Assembly: GCA_023459055.1 (NCBI GenBank)
Contig: JAEWVR010000042.1
Location: 1 to 64,000 of the forward strand
Reading direction: 5' to 3'
Origin: Fibrobacterota bacterium
GTDB lineage: Bacteria > Fibrobacterota > Chitinivibrionia > Chitinivibrionales > Chitinispirillaceae
DNA: 64,000 nucleotides
The notes beneath the pieces are model-generated. The model saw only the letters and a program-made list of their open reading frames with translations, searched no databases and was not told the origin of the DNA. Of the stretch, positions 16,551 through 26,493 are shown piece by piece. Position numbers and translations under genes: made by a program. How positions within the stretch are numbered: the first letter of the stretch is position 1; each line of letters opens with the position of its first letter.

Positions 16551-17927
16551 ATGAAGTTATTTGATCATACAATAGTTGGAATAATGATAGCTGCAAGCGC
16601 TCTGTGCATTTCTGCTGAGGAAATGATCGACGAAGACGCGTTGTTTGCAGATACAAATATGACTGTCGATAGTGCATCACTTGTCGACAATAAAGAGATA
16701 ATCGGCGATGATCAAAAGACTACTGTTGGTTTTTCCGGAACAGTCAATAGCGTAGCAGAAGCTGCATTCTCAAGAATATTTTTTGATTCGCTTAAAAGAA
16801 AAGATATTCAACCATCGGCATATATTGTTAATAATCTTATGCTTGATGTACGTATGGCAAAGGATGTAAAAGCATTCAGTAATCTTGAACTGACATTCAG
16901 GCCGGATAGCTCGATATTTGATATTAATCTTCAGGAGCTGTTTCTTGACTTCAATTTTAAGCGAATGGTTTATTTCCGGACAGGAAAACAGGTGCTTCAA
17001 TGGGGAAGATGCTATTTCTGGAATCCAACGGATCTTATCAATATCGAAAAAAAAACTGTTGAACCGGAAATCGGCTACCGTGAAGGCGCGTATGGTGTCA
17101 AGATGCATATTCCGTTTGGTACAAAGTATAATATCTACGGCTTTGCAGATATGAAGCAATGTACATCAGTTGACAGTTTGGCAGGGGCAATCAAAGGTGA
17201 GATGGTGATTGGTACAACGGAAGTTGGTGCAGCTGCTTGGGGTAAACATAACAGAAAACCGGTTTTTGGCTTTGATTTTTCAACGCGATTACTTGATTTC
17301 GATATTACGGGAGAGATGAGTCTTGAGAGTGGTAATAATGTTTCAGTCATCAAAGGTCTGCATAAAAATGAACCAATGCTTGAATTTATGAAACGGGCTG
17401 CTCAGGGTGATAAAGAGATTGATCTTAATGCGAAAGCTGACAAAAAAGTTGTTCCTAAAATGTGTGTGGGAATTTCAAAGTCGTTTGATCTGCTTGAAGT
17501 AAAGGATAGAATTACGGTGAACACAGAATTTTTCCTGAATCAGGCTGGTGTTGAAGGTGATTTCTATGATGAGCACGATGTAAAGGCGTTATTTGATGCG
17601 CTTGCAAAAGATACAAGTGGCAAAATGGGTAATCAATTGAGTAGCTTGCGAACAAGATTTTCAACGCCAAACGAATTTTCGAGATATTATGTATCGTTGT
17701 TCACAACGGTAAATAAATTTATTATTTCTGAATTGACATTACAGCTTAATAGTATTATAAATATTGAGCAAAGTGCAGCACTACTCATAGGCTCACTGCA
17801 ATACACGACTCTTCACAATTTATTTGCAGGTTTAACATTAAGTGGAGCGATAGGTGGTCCGGAAACAGAGTATACAATGTATGGAAATGCACTATCCTGC
17901 CGTTTAAATATTGGAATAAATTTCTAA
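16551..17927 (+). CDS. Predicted outer-membrane beta-barrel protein of the ABC operon
   Basis: This 458-residue exported protein has a signal peptide of about 22 residues ending near CISAEE, an acidic linker, and then alternating hydrophobic/polar strands to a C terminus ALSCRLNIGINF, typical of a barrel's last strand ending in Phe. The motif YFRTGKQVLQWGRCYFWNP (near residues 141-159) resembles the GRQ-WG motif of DUF1302-like and alginate-export-like barrels. It follows the LolA-like gene by 14 bp and closes the operon at a hairpin. The context suggests it is the outer-membrane end of the ABC/LolA-like transport line. No specific substrate could be deduced, and it is not a named family with certainty. 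Confidence 0.7.
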   Translation: MKLFDHTIVGIMIAASALCISAEEMIDEDALFADTNMTVDSASLVDNKEIIGDDQKTTVGFSGTVNSVAEAAFSRIFFDSLKRKDIQPSAYIVNNLMLDVRMAKDVKAFSNLELTFRPDSSIFDINLQELFLDFNFKRMVYFRTGKQVLQWGRCYFWNPTDLINIEKKTVEPEIGYREGAYGVKMHIPFGTKYNIYGFADMKQCTSVDSLAGAIKGEMVIGTTEVGAAAWGKHNRKPVFGFDFSTRLLDFDITGEMSLESGNNVSVIKGLHKNEPMLEFMKRAAQGDKEIDLNAKADKKVVPKMCVGISKSFDLLEVKDRITVNTEFFLNQAGVEGDFYDEHDVKALFDALAKDTSGKMGNQLSSLRTRFSTPNEFSRYYVSLFTTVNKFIISELTLQLNSIINIEQSAALLIGSLQYTTLHNLFAGLTLSGAIGGPETEYTMYGNALSCRLNIGINF

Positions 17928-17939
17928 TACTACGATCAT

Positions 17940-17968
17940 AAATGTCAGGGGAATCAATCCTGACATTT
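17940..17968. terminator. Bidirectional hairpin between convergent genes
   Basis: AAATGTCAGG (17940-17949) pairs perfectly with CCTGACATTT (17959-17968) around a 9-nt loop. It lies 12 bp past the barrel gene and 6 bp past the stop of the minus-strand lipoate ligase-family gene. Confidence 0.65.
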
Positions 17969-17974
17969 ACAATG

Positions 17975-18784
17975 CTACTTCATCCATTGCGAGATAAATT
18001 TTTCAGATTCTGCAAGTTTATGTATTGAATCAAGTTCTTCAGTGCTCCATGTATCTTTACATAAAAGTAATTTCCAGTTATTGATAAATCCATCAGCAAG
18101 TGATTCTGCAAGCTGTATATGCGATAATGAATCGTTGATTGCATGAATCCAGATACTCTTTGAAAGAAGCAATTCACGTTGTTTTCGTTGTTCATCAGCT
18201 GAAATTGTCAGATAGTGAGGAAGATCCGCGAATCCACTGGAAATAGGAATGGAACCGTGCTGCAATACCCCGAGGGTTGTACGTTTTTGCGCAGACCCCA
18301 CCAGTTTTCGTCCGTCAACCATAATTTCATCACGGTTGGGAGCAAGGAAACAGGGAAGTTTTACTTCACGTTTTACCGCAAGGAGTTCATCATAGGAGTC
18401 GTGCGTGCTGCAGTGTATTCCCAAATTGTTAAAGCCTGCTTTTAAGCACGAAGTTATAGCTGCATAACTTTCTTTGACAGTATCACCGAGAAAAGAGATC
18501 GTTTTTGGAAAAATGCAACTATAGGTCAAATCGCATTTGTGAAGTACCGCGCGTCCGCCTGTGGGTCTTCGTATCCAGTCAACCATATCCGCTTTGCACA
18601 AATCAAGACGAAGTGTAACTGATGGCTGCTGCATATAGCCAAGAGTGATCGATGGATGTTTCCAGGTATAGAAACGAAGATAGATCGTATCGCTTGTATG
18701 AACTTTTGAAAGCAGATACTGATCAGCTGCCATGTTAAATGCGGCAGTTTGATTAAAATCAAAAATTATCTGAAGTTTTATCAT
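17975..18784 (-). CDS. Lipoate-protein ligase A / octanoyltransferase family (BPL_LplA_LipB)
   Basis: This 269-residue cytoplasmic acyltransferase attaches lipoate or octanoate to E2 or H-protein domains. The family signatures are clear: NMAADQYLL near the N terminus, LRFYTWKHPSITLGYMQ at about 36-52, and RRPTGGRAVLH at about 72-82, which is the lipoyl-AMP-binding loop. The catalytic Lys is likely in DGRKLVGSAQKR at about 153-164. No separate accessory domain is seen. It could be LplA-type or LipM-type; the sequence alone does not decide. The stop codon is TAG, one of the cases showing that TAG is a true stop here. It is transcribed toward the ABC operon and ends at a shared hairpin. Confidence 0.87.
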   Translation of the reverse strand: MIKLQIIFDFNQTAAFNMAADQYLLSKVHTSDTIYLRFYTWKHPSITLGYMQQPSVTLRLDLCKADMVDWIRRPTGGRAVLHKCDLTYSCIFPKTISFLGDTVKESYAAITSCLKAGFNNLGIHCSTHDSYDELLAVKREVKLPCFLAPNRDEIMVDGRKLVGSAQKRTTLGVLQHGSIPISSGFADLPHYLTISADEQRKQRELLLSKSIWIHAINDSLSHIQLAESLADGFINNWKLLLCKDTWSTEELDSIHKLAESEKFISQWMK

Positions 18785-18914
18785 ACATTAAAAATACAAA
18801 CAGGATTCGGATTAATCCAAACGGGAAAGAACGATTTTTGAAAACCTGCTATCGTCAATTATATTAGGATTATTGTAAATATATTTCTGAACGCACAACT
18901 ATAACTTTGGTAAG

Positions 18915-19883
18915 ATGATGTATTCAATAGGCATAGATCTTGGCGGTACTACAATAAAAGGAATTATAACTGGTGACAATGGATATCGCTCTGAAATTAT
19001 TCGTGTTCCAACCGGGACTGCATCCGGAGGCATTGGAATCATGGATACTATTCTCACGGTAATTGAGCAATTGATGCAGGGGATTGATTCGTCGGTTATT
19101 ATTAGCGGGATTGGGGTTGGATCACCTGGTTTTATAGATACAGATGGTACTGTACTTGGTGGAGCAGAAAATTTACCCGGGTGGGAGGGTATGCAGATTT
19201 ATGAGCCGCTTCGTCAGAAATTCGGTATCCCGGTTGCTGCATCAAATGATGTAACGGTTATGGCACTGGCTGAATATTGTTATGGTGCCGCGAGGGGTGT
19301 AAATAATTGTGTATGTATTGCGCTCGGGACTGGTGTAGGCGGGGGGCTTATTATAAACGGGCAGTTACACGGCGGTACGCACGGAATGGCAGGTGAGATT
19401 GGCCATATATCTGTTGACACAAATGGAAAAGAGTGTAATTGCGGTCAACGGGGATGTCTTGAACAATATGCAGCTGCACCATCAATAGTTGCACTTGCAA
19501 AGAAAGTATGCAGGAAGGTAAAGTATATGAAAACATCAGAATTTGTAAATAGCGTGATAGAGAACCCTGATATGGTAACATCAAAATTTGTATATGAAAA
19601 TGTTGTTATTGGTGATCCGATTGCATGTCATATCAATGAGATTATTTGTGATAAACTTGCCAGAGCGATTGGTATTGTTGCAAACATACTTGCACCGGAC
19701 AGATTTGTGCTGGGAGGTGGTGTCATGATGTCGGGTGATAGTATTGTTGAAACGGTAAAGAAATATGTTGCCCGATACTGCTGGAGATCAATTCGGGAAC
19801 GGTTTGATATCAGAGCTGCGGAGCTTGGTGAAGATGCCGGTGTACTTGGTGCAGCTGCGCTGGCGATGAGGGGTATGCAGTGA
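18915..19883 (+). CDS. ROK family sugar kinase (glucokinase-like)
   Basis: This 322-residue cytoplasmic kinase phosphorylates glucose or a related sugar with ATP. The phosphate-binding DLGGTTIKG is at residues 8-16, the catalytic Asp is in ASNDVTV (Asp112), and GTGVGGGLIINGQLHGG lies at 138-154. The zinc and sugar-binding EIGHISVD (161-168) and CNCGQRGCLEQYA (175-187) are the ROK hallmark. No helix-turn-helix domain is attached, so it is an enzyme and not a ROK repressor. Two adjacent ATGs (18915 and 18918) are possible starts; the ribosome site is weak. The TGA stop overlaps the next frame's GTG start, an unexpected coupling with an unrelated gene. Confidence 0.92.
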   Translation: MMYSIGIDLGGTTIKGIITGDNGYRSEIIRVPTGTASGGIGIMDTILTVIEQLMQGIDSSVIISGIGVGSPGFIDTDGTVLGGAENLPGWEGMQIYEPLRQKFGIPVAASNDVTVMALAEYCYGAARGVNNCVCIALGTGVGGGLIINGQLHGGTHGMAGEIGHISVDTNGKECNCGQRGCLEQYAAAPSIVALAKKVCRKVKYMKTSEFVNSVIENPDMVTSKFVYENVVIGDPIACHINEIICDKLARAIGIVANILAPDRFVLGGGVMMSGDSIVETVKKYVARYCWRSIRERFDIRAAELGEDAGVLGAAALAMRGMQ

Positions 19884-20395
19884 AAGTGATTGATCAATCA
19901 ATAAGTTTTTTTAATCCAAGCGGATTATACGGTGATTTAACGATTGAGGATCTTAAAACAGATTCTTATAGAGCAAGCACAAGAAACAAGCTTCTTGCAG
20001 AAGCGCTGTATTTAACAAATGATATAGAGAAGTATGGAAGCGGCTATATAAGAATCAGAAAAGAGATCGAACAATATCCATCAATGCGTTTTTCATATCA
20101 TGAAATTGCAAATGGCTATGTGGCTGAGCTTAGCTACGATATCCAGAAAACTACAACGGATACCATAGAAAATGTCACTGTAAATCCGGAAAATGTCACT
20201 GTAAATCCAGTACATAACAGAAGCAAAAAGATTATTGAGGAAATTAAAACAAATCCAAAAATTTCTTCAACTGAGCTTTCAGTGAAATTTAAGGTAACAG
20301 AACGTACAATTAAACGTGATTTACAAATGATAAAAAAGAATAACGTAATAATCAGATGCGGCTCAGATAAAACTGGATATTGGAAAGTACTATAA
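19880..20395 (+). pseudogene. N-terminally truncated AlbA_2/HATPase-type regulator
   Basis: The 171 residues match only the last third of Schlafen-AlbA_2 regulators. They begin within the HATPase_c_4-like part (FFNPSGLYGDLTIEDL and NDIEKYGSGYIRIRKEIEQY), continue through a repeat linker (ENVTVNP twice) and end in a helix-turn-helix (ISSTELSVKFKVTERTIKRDL). The N-terminal AlbA_2 nucleic-acid-binding domain and most of the ATPase-like core are absent. The first codon is a GTG overlapping the ROK stop by 4 bp. This looks like a fusion point left by a deletion, although the fragment could still be translated as a small DNA-binding protein. An intact relative is encoded at 23217. Confidence 0.75.
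20168..20209 (+). repeat. 21-bp tandem duplication in the regulator linker
   Basis: Two consecutive 21-bp units, 20168-20188 and 20189-20209, differ only at the final base and encode ENVTVNP twice. The intact relative at 23217 carries a repeat of the same period in the same linker. Confidence 0.8.
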
Positions 20396-20415
20396 AGAGC
20401 AATCTTAACATATAG

Positions 20416-22413
<1,998 letters not shown>

Positions 22414-22550
22414 ATACAATACCTGATGAATACACTATTGCTATTGCCTGTATATAATTAAAAATTCATTTTCAATTAAAAAAGGTAATGTTCACGGTGC
22501 TATCGAAGGGGTTTCTGATACGCTATTGAAAAGGAAGTAAGGAATAAATA

Positions 22551-22852
22551 ATGCCGGAACAACTCGTAACGGTTATTCTGTTTGATGGTTTTCTTTCTCT
22601 GGAATGGGAGGATAGTAATGTTGAACCGTCTGATAAGAAAAAACAGTTTGAGCGACATCTTTACGATGTATATAAAAATCAGGCAGAAAAAATACCGTTA
22701 AAGTACGGGAGACGTTATCAAAAAAGAGCGGCATTGCACTTGAGTCAATTGAAGTAAGCGGCCGCCTGATTGCAAAATCATGGTGGGGAAAAACCTGGAA
22801 CAGCAATATGGAGCGCTACTCCGATTACGCGTATCGTCTTGACAGGGAATAG
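22551..22852 (+). pseudogene. Frameshifted, truncated SWIM-zinc-finger family protein remnant
   Basis: The ATG frame codes for about 60 residues ending KYGRRYQKRAALHLSQLK and a stop. A +1 shift near 22735-22742 restores the expected continuation: LESIEVSGRLIAKSWWGKTW, then NSNMERYSDYAYRLDRE, ending at TAG 22850-22852. The WWGKTW-N--ERYSDY-RL pattern is the conserved N-terminal block of SWIM-domain proteins found beside Swi2/Snf2 helicases. The SWIM finger itself and the rest of the gene are missing. The gene is therefore dead by both frameshift and truncation. The partner helicase is not in the window, unless the unrelated helicase at 26494 took its place. Confidence 0.7.
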
Positions 22853-23216
22853 GGTAAAACATTTCTGTTATACCCGATTTTGCAACAATCTGTTGCAAAA
22901 TTGAAATTTCGTATTCGTTGGCAAAACGGATCTTCCACCTCACTCATCTCCGGTTGCCATCCAGCTGGAACGAATCATTTAGTGGCAAACTCGTTATTTA
23001 AGAAGATCAGGTAGTCACTTTCACCATCGGCATTTTCTTTTTCTCATTAATGTTCAATGAGAAATGAGGTGCAATTTCAGTTCTCTGCATCGTGGCTAAG
23101 TAAAGGTTCGCGAACTTAGCGGTGTCGTTTTACCCTGATTTGTATTTTAAACAGCAAAGAATTAGATTCTAAGAAATGAGATTAGCTATAGTAAATGGGA
23201 AAGCGTATTTAACGGT
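22853..23216. other. Intergenic region rich in short inverted repeats
   Basis: It contains perfect inverted repeats ATTTTGCAACA/TGTTGCAAAAT (22877-22901, 3-nt loop) and TTCTCATT/AATGAGAA (23041-23063), and then the first copy of the 78-bp direct repeat. No gene is seen. Confidence 0.55.
23096..23173 (+). repeat. Left copy of a 78-bp direct repeat flanking the AlbA_2 gene
   Basis: It begins CTAAGTAAAGG, contains the palindrome GTTCGCGAAC and ends AATTAGATTCTAAG. It matches 25054-25131 at 75 of 78 positions by direct reading, in the same orientation. A shorter shared segment (CAATTTCAGTTCT) also precedes both copies. Confidence 0.9.
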
Positions 23217-24980
23217 ATGTATAGTTCAATTCCTGAGAAATTATTGAAAGCCGCACGGATTGGTGAAGGGGTCGATTGGGAGTTTAAATCCGCCAGAGGT
23301 GGTTTTCCCCGCAGTTTTTGGGAAACCTATAGTGCAATGGCGAATACGGATGGTGGAACAATTGTTTTTGGGGCACAGGAAAAAAACAGCCGGATCAGGT
23401 TTGACGGGCTTTCCGCAGAACAGGTTGACAATTATAAAAAACAGTTATGGGATTGTCTTAATAATAAAAATACAGTAAATGTTAATTTACTGCAAAACAG
23501 TGATATTGATGAGGTTTTGGTTGATGAGGGAATTGTTTTGTGTATTTCGGTCCCTCCAGCTGGTCGTCGGAATAGACCGGTATATTGTGGACTTTCTCCT
23601 TTTGGTACCACTTACCGCCGAAATTACGAGGGTGACTACCGCTGCACAGATGAAGAAGTCAGAAGAATGTTTTCAGATTCTGATCCTGATAATACTGCAG
23701 ATATGAGAATACTTGAAGGTTATTCACTTAAAGACATTGATCAATTATCGCTTCGTCAATATCGTCAAAGGATGCTTGCAGCAAAAGGTGATCATCCCTG
23801 GTTGCAACTTGACGATAAGGAATTACTTGAAAAAATCGGCGGGTGGCGTAAAGACCGGAAAACCAGCTTGGATGGTTTGACCGTCGCAGGACTATTAATG
23901 TTTGGATTATTCGAGTCAATCACTGATCCTGATGGGGTACCTGCATATTGGGTTGACTATAGAGAAACACTTGATCCGCAATTCAGATGGACAGACCGGG
24001 TTTACCCGGATGGTACCTGGGAACCAAATCTGTTCCAGTTTTATCAACGTGTCTGGCCAAAAATTTCCACAGGTCTTCCTGTACCGTTTCAGTTGGAGCA
24101 CGGAGTGCGTAAGGATGAAACTCTTGCTCATGAGGCATTACGTGAGGCATTTATTAATGCTTTAATACATTCAGATTACCGGATTGAGGGTGGAGTAGTT
24201 GCAATAAGAAGTACGGACCATTTTATGTTTGATAATCCTGGCACACTGCTGGTTCCCATTGAACAGTATTACCGTGGTGGTATAAGTGAATGCAGGAACA
24301 AAGGCCTGCAAAAGATGTTTTCTATGATTGGTGGCGGTGAACGGGCAGGGTCTGGAGTAAACAAAATAAAAACAGGCTGGAATAGTCGTCATTGGAGGTC
24401 ACCATGGCTTGATTTACAAGGTAATTCCAGCCGTACCAGACTGTTACTTCCAATGGTCAGCCTCATTCCGGATGAAACAATTTCACAATTGAATAAGCAA
24501 TTTGGAAACAGGGTTTCATCATTGTTGCCAGATCAGATTCAGGCACTTGCAACAGCACATATAGAAGGTTTGGTAAATAATTCGCGCCTTAAAGAACTTA
24601 CCAGTCTTCATTCTGCAGATATATCAAAAATGCTTCAGCGATTGTGCGATGATGGTTACCTTGTTTCAGACAACAAAAAACGGTGGTCATCATATCGGCT
24701 AAATCAATCTGAGGTAAGTAACTCGTCACTTTCAGAGGGTAACTCGTCACTTTCGGATAAAAAGAAACGCCTTCCAAAGCAGTACATGGAAAAACTGATA
24801 ATGGATATTTGCCAAAATAAATTCCAGACACTATCAGATATCGCTGGAAAATTAAACAGAAATCCCCGTTCTTTGCGAAATAATTACCTTTCCGAAATGG
24901 TAAAAAAAGGAATTCTGGAACTGAAACATTCCAATACTCCCAATAATCCCAATCAGGCGTACAGAACCGTTCGGCGATAA
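23217..24980 (+). CDS. Schlafen AlbA_2 domain regulator with HATPase-like and winged-helix domains
   Basis: This 587-residue protein belongs to the AlbA_2 family, often annotated as ATP-binding or RecG-like putative regulators. The N-terminal AlbA_2 domain is IGEGVDWEFKSARG, then FWETYSAMANTDGGTIVFG (about residues 16-59). The middle region carries the HATPase_c_4-like segment LAHEALREAFINALIHSDYR, then MFDNPGTLL and ERAGSGVNKIK (about 300-385). The C-terminal 150 residues hold two winged-helix segments (LTSLHSADISKMLQRLCDDG and LSDIAGKLNRNPRSLRNNYL). Between them a 21-nt tandem repeat encodes NSSLSEG and NSSLSDK. Some Schlafen-type proteins act in phage or tRNA-targeting defence; that role here is inference. 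Direct repeats on both sides mark a possibly mobile unit. Confidence 0.82.
   Translation: MYSSIPEKLLKAARIGEGVDWEFKSARGGFPRSFWETYSAMANTDGGTIVFGAQEKNSRIRFDGLSAEQVDNYKKQLWDCLNNKNTVNVNLLQNSDIDEVLVDEGIVLCISVPPAGRRNRPVYCGLSPFGTTYRRNYEGDYRCTDEEVRRMFSDSDPDNTADMRILEGYSLKDIDQLSLRQYRQRMLAAKGDHPWLQLDDKELLEKIGGWRKDRKTSLDGLTVAGLLMFGLFESITDPDGVPAYWVDYRETLDPQFRWTDRVYPDGTWEPNLFQFYQRVWPKISTGLPVPFQLEHGVRKDETLAHEALREAFINALIHSDYRIEGGVVAIRSTDHFMFDNPGTLLVPIEQYYRGGISECRNKGLQKMFSMIGGGERAGSGVNKIKTGWNSRHWRSPWLDLQGNSSRTRLLLPMVSLIPDETISQLNKQFGNRVSSLLPDQIQALATAHIEGLVNNSRLKELTSLHSADISKMLQRLCDDGYLVSDNKKRWSSYRLNQSEVSNSSLSEGNSSLSDKKKRLPKQYMEKLIMDICQNKFQTLSDIAGKLNRNPRSLRNNYLSEMVKKGILELKHSNTPNNPNQAYRTVRR
24718..24754 (+). repeat. 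21-nt-period tandem repeat in the AlbA_2 linker
   Basis: GTAACTCGTCACTTTC occurs at 24718-24733 and again at 24739-24754, a 21-bp offset, encoding (N)SSLS twice. It sits at the same linker position as the ENVTVNP repeat of the truncated paralogue. Confidence 0.75.
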
Positions 24981-25013
24981 AAAGTGGACAATTTCAGTTC
25001 TTTTTATCCTGGT

Positions 25014-25178
25014 TAAGTAAAGGATAAGCCGTTATTCTTTACTTAGCAAAAATCTAAGTTAAGGTTCGCGAACTTAGCGGTATCATTTTACCCTGATTTG
25101 TATTTTAAACAGCAAAGAATTAGATTCTAAGTAAAGGATAAAGCGATATCCTTTACTTAGCAAAAAGCTAAGTAAAGG
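25014..25178. repeat. Cluster of CTAAGTAAAGG hairpins around the right direct repeat
   Basis: A 14-bp inverted repeat with one mismatch lies at 25014-25045 and a perfect 14-bp one (CTAAGTAAAGGATA / TATCCTTTACTTAG, 6-nt loop) at 25127-25160; a further CTAAGTAAAGG occurs at 25168-25178. The left arm of each stem is the same 11-mer that opens the 78-bp direct repeat. There is no coding potential. Confidence 0.8.
25054..25131 (+). repeat. Right copy of the 78-bp direct repeat
   Basis: It matches 23096-23173 with three substitutions. Both copies contain GTTCGCGAAC and the run AACAGCAAAGAATTAGATTC. The last five bases form the start of a 14-bp hairpin arm. Confidence 0.9.
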
Positions 25179-25248
25179 TTTGTTACCCTGGTAACGTTGT
25201 TTTTGTGCTATTGGTTAAAAGCAGAAACCATTTAATATTGAGGAACCA

Positions 25249-26382
25249 ATGAAATTTGAGGAATTTAAATCCGGTGTCTGGAAGCAGCAGTTTCAGTATA
25301 AAAGTTTTTCACCGGTTCAGGTGAATCAGCAGTGGTCATGGGAAGATCCTGAAATCAATGCGTTAATGGAAAAAGCCACAAAAGCACTTGGCGAGTTGAA
25401 CGCATTTTCAATAATTGTACCTGATATCGATCTTTTTATTCAAATGCATATTATAAAAGAAGCGCAAACATCGAGTAAAATTGAAGGGACAAGAACGGGT
25501 ATTGATGAAGCTATTCTGTCGGAAGAGTTTATCGCGCCGGAGAAGCGTGATGACTGGCGGGAGGTTCGTAATTATATTGATGCAATGAATGGTGCAGTCG
25601 ATGAATTGAATACATTGCCATTATCAAACCGGCTGTTAAAAAATACACATTATAAACTTATGCAGGGTGTACGGGGTGAACATAAACCACCCGGAGAGTT
25701 CAGATCCACTCAAAATTGGATCGGCGGGTCTGGAATAGTTGATGCAGCATTTATTCCCCCGCATTTTACTGAAGTTCAGGATCTTATGAGTGATCTTGAA
25801 TCGTTCTGGCATAATGAACAGATAATTGTACCGGATCTTGTCAGAGCGGCAATTACCCATTATCAGTTTGAAACCATCCATCCATTTTGTGATGGAAACG
25901 GGCGTGTTGGCAGGCTTTTAATACCCCTGTATTTAATAAGTAAAGGTATTCTGAATAAACCATCGCTCTATTTATCAGATTTTTTTGAAAAACATAAACG
26001 TTCATATATAGATGCTCTTATGAGTGTTCGTTTGTCGAATGATCTGATCCATTGGATTAAATTTTTTCTAAACGGAGTAATGGTTACTGCTGAAAAGGGA
26101 AGAGATACATTCAGTTCAATTTTAGTGTTACAACATAAAATCGAAACACAACTGCATACATTGGGACGCAGATACCCGAGTGCACATCAGACAATGAAAG
26201 TATTGTACCGGAAACCACTGATTACAATTTCAGAACTTGAAACATTGGGTAACATGAGTAAAGTAACCGCGAATGCTGTTATAAAAGATCTGGAACAAAT
26301 GGGGATACTCAGAAAAGTAGCAGGTAACGAGCGGTATCGTGTTTATGTATTTGATGAGTATTTGTCGTTATTTGTGGGCTAA
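25249..26382 (+). CDS. Fic family AMP-transferase, class II, with winged helix
   Basis: Fic proteins transfer AMP or other nucleotide parts from NTPs to protein hydroxyl groups. The active-site loop HPFCDGNGRVGR is complete, with the catalytic His at residue 211. The N-terminal inhibitory helix motif [S/T]xxxE[G/N] is present as SSKIEG at 75-80 (Glu79), which marks class II, autoinhibited Fic proteins. The N-terminal Fic_N domain (about 1-110) and a C-terminal winged helix (ITISELETLGNMSKVTANAV, about 325-344) give the usual 377-residue layout. GAGGA lies 6 bp before the ATG. The gene starts just after the hairpin cluster. The target is unknown; such proteins occur in accessory and defence regions. 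Confidence 0.93.
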   Translation: MKFEEFKSGVWKQQFQYKSFSPVQVNQQWSWEDPEINALMEKATKALGELNAFSIIVPDIDLFIQMHIIKEAQTSSKIEGTRTGIDEAILSEEFIAPEKRDDWREVRNYIDAMNGAVDELNTLPLSNRLLKNTHYKLMQGVRGEHKPPGEFRSTQNWIGGSGIVDAAFIPPHFTEVQDLMSDLESFWHNEQIIVPDLVRAAITHYQFETIHPFCDGNGRVGRLLIPLYLISKGILNKPSLYLSDFFEKHKRSYIDALMSVRLSNDLIHWIKFFLNGVMVTAEKGRDTFSSILVLQHKIETQLHTLGRRYPSAHQTMKVLYRKPLITISELETLGNMSKVTANAVIKDLEQMGILRKVAGNERYRVYVFDEYLSLFVG

Positions 26383-26493
26383 AGGGTTGAAAAGGAAATT
26401 GGGAAATTTTAGATTTGTAAATGATTGCGAAAAACGATTGAATAAATGTTATATCCTATTTTTTTAGTAATTGCATAAAAAGGTATATGTGTT

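Noticed and set aside
23096..25178. CRISPR array
   Set aside because: The repeats are two long direct copies and hairpins, not many short repeats with uniform spacers; no cas gene is near.
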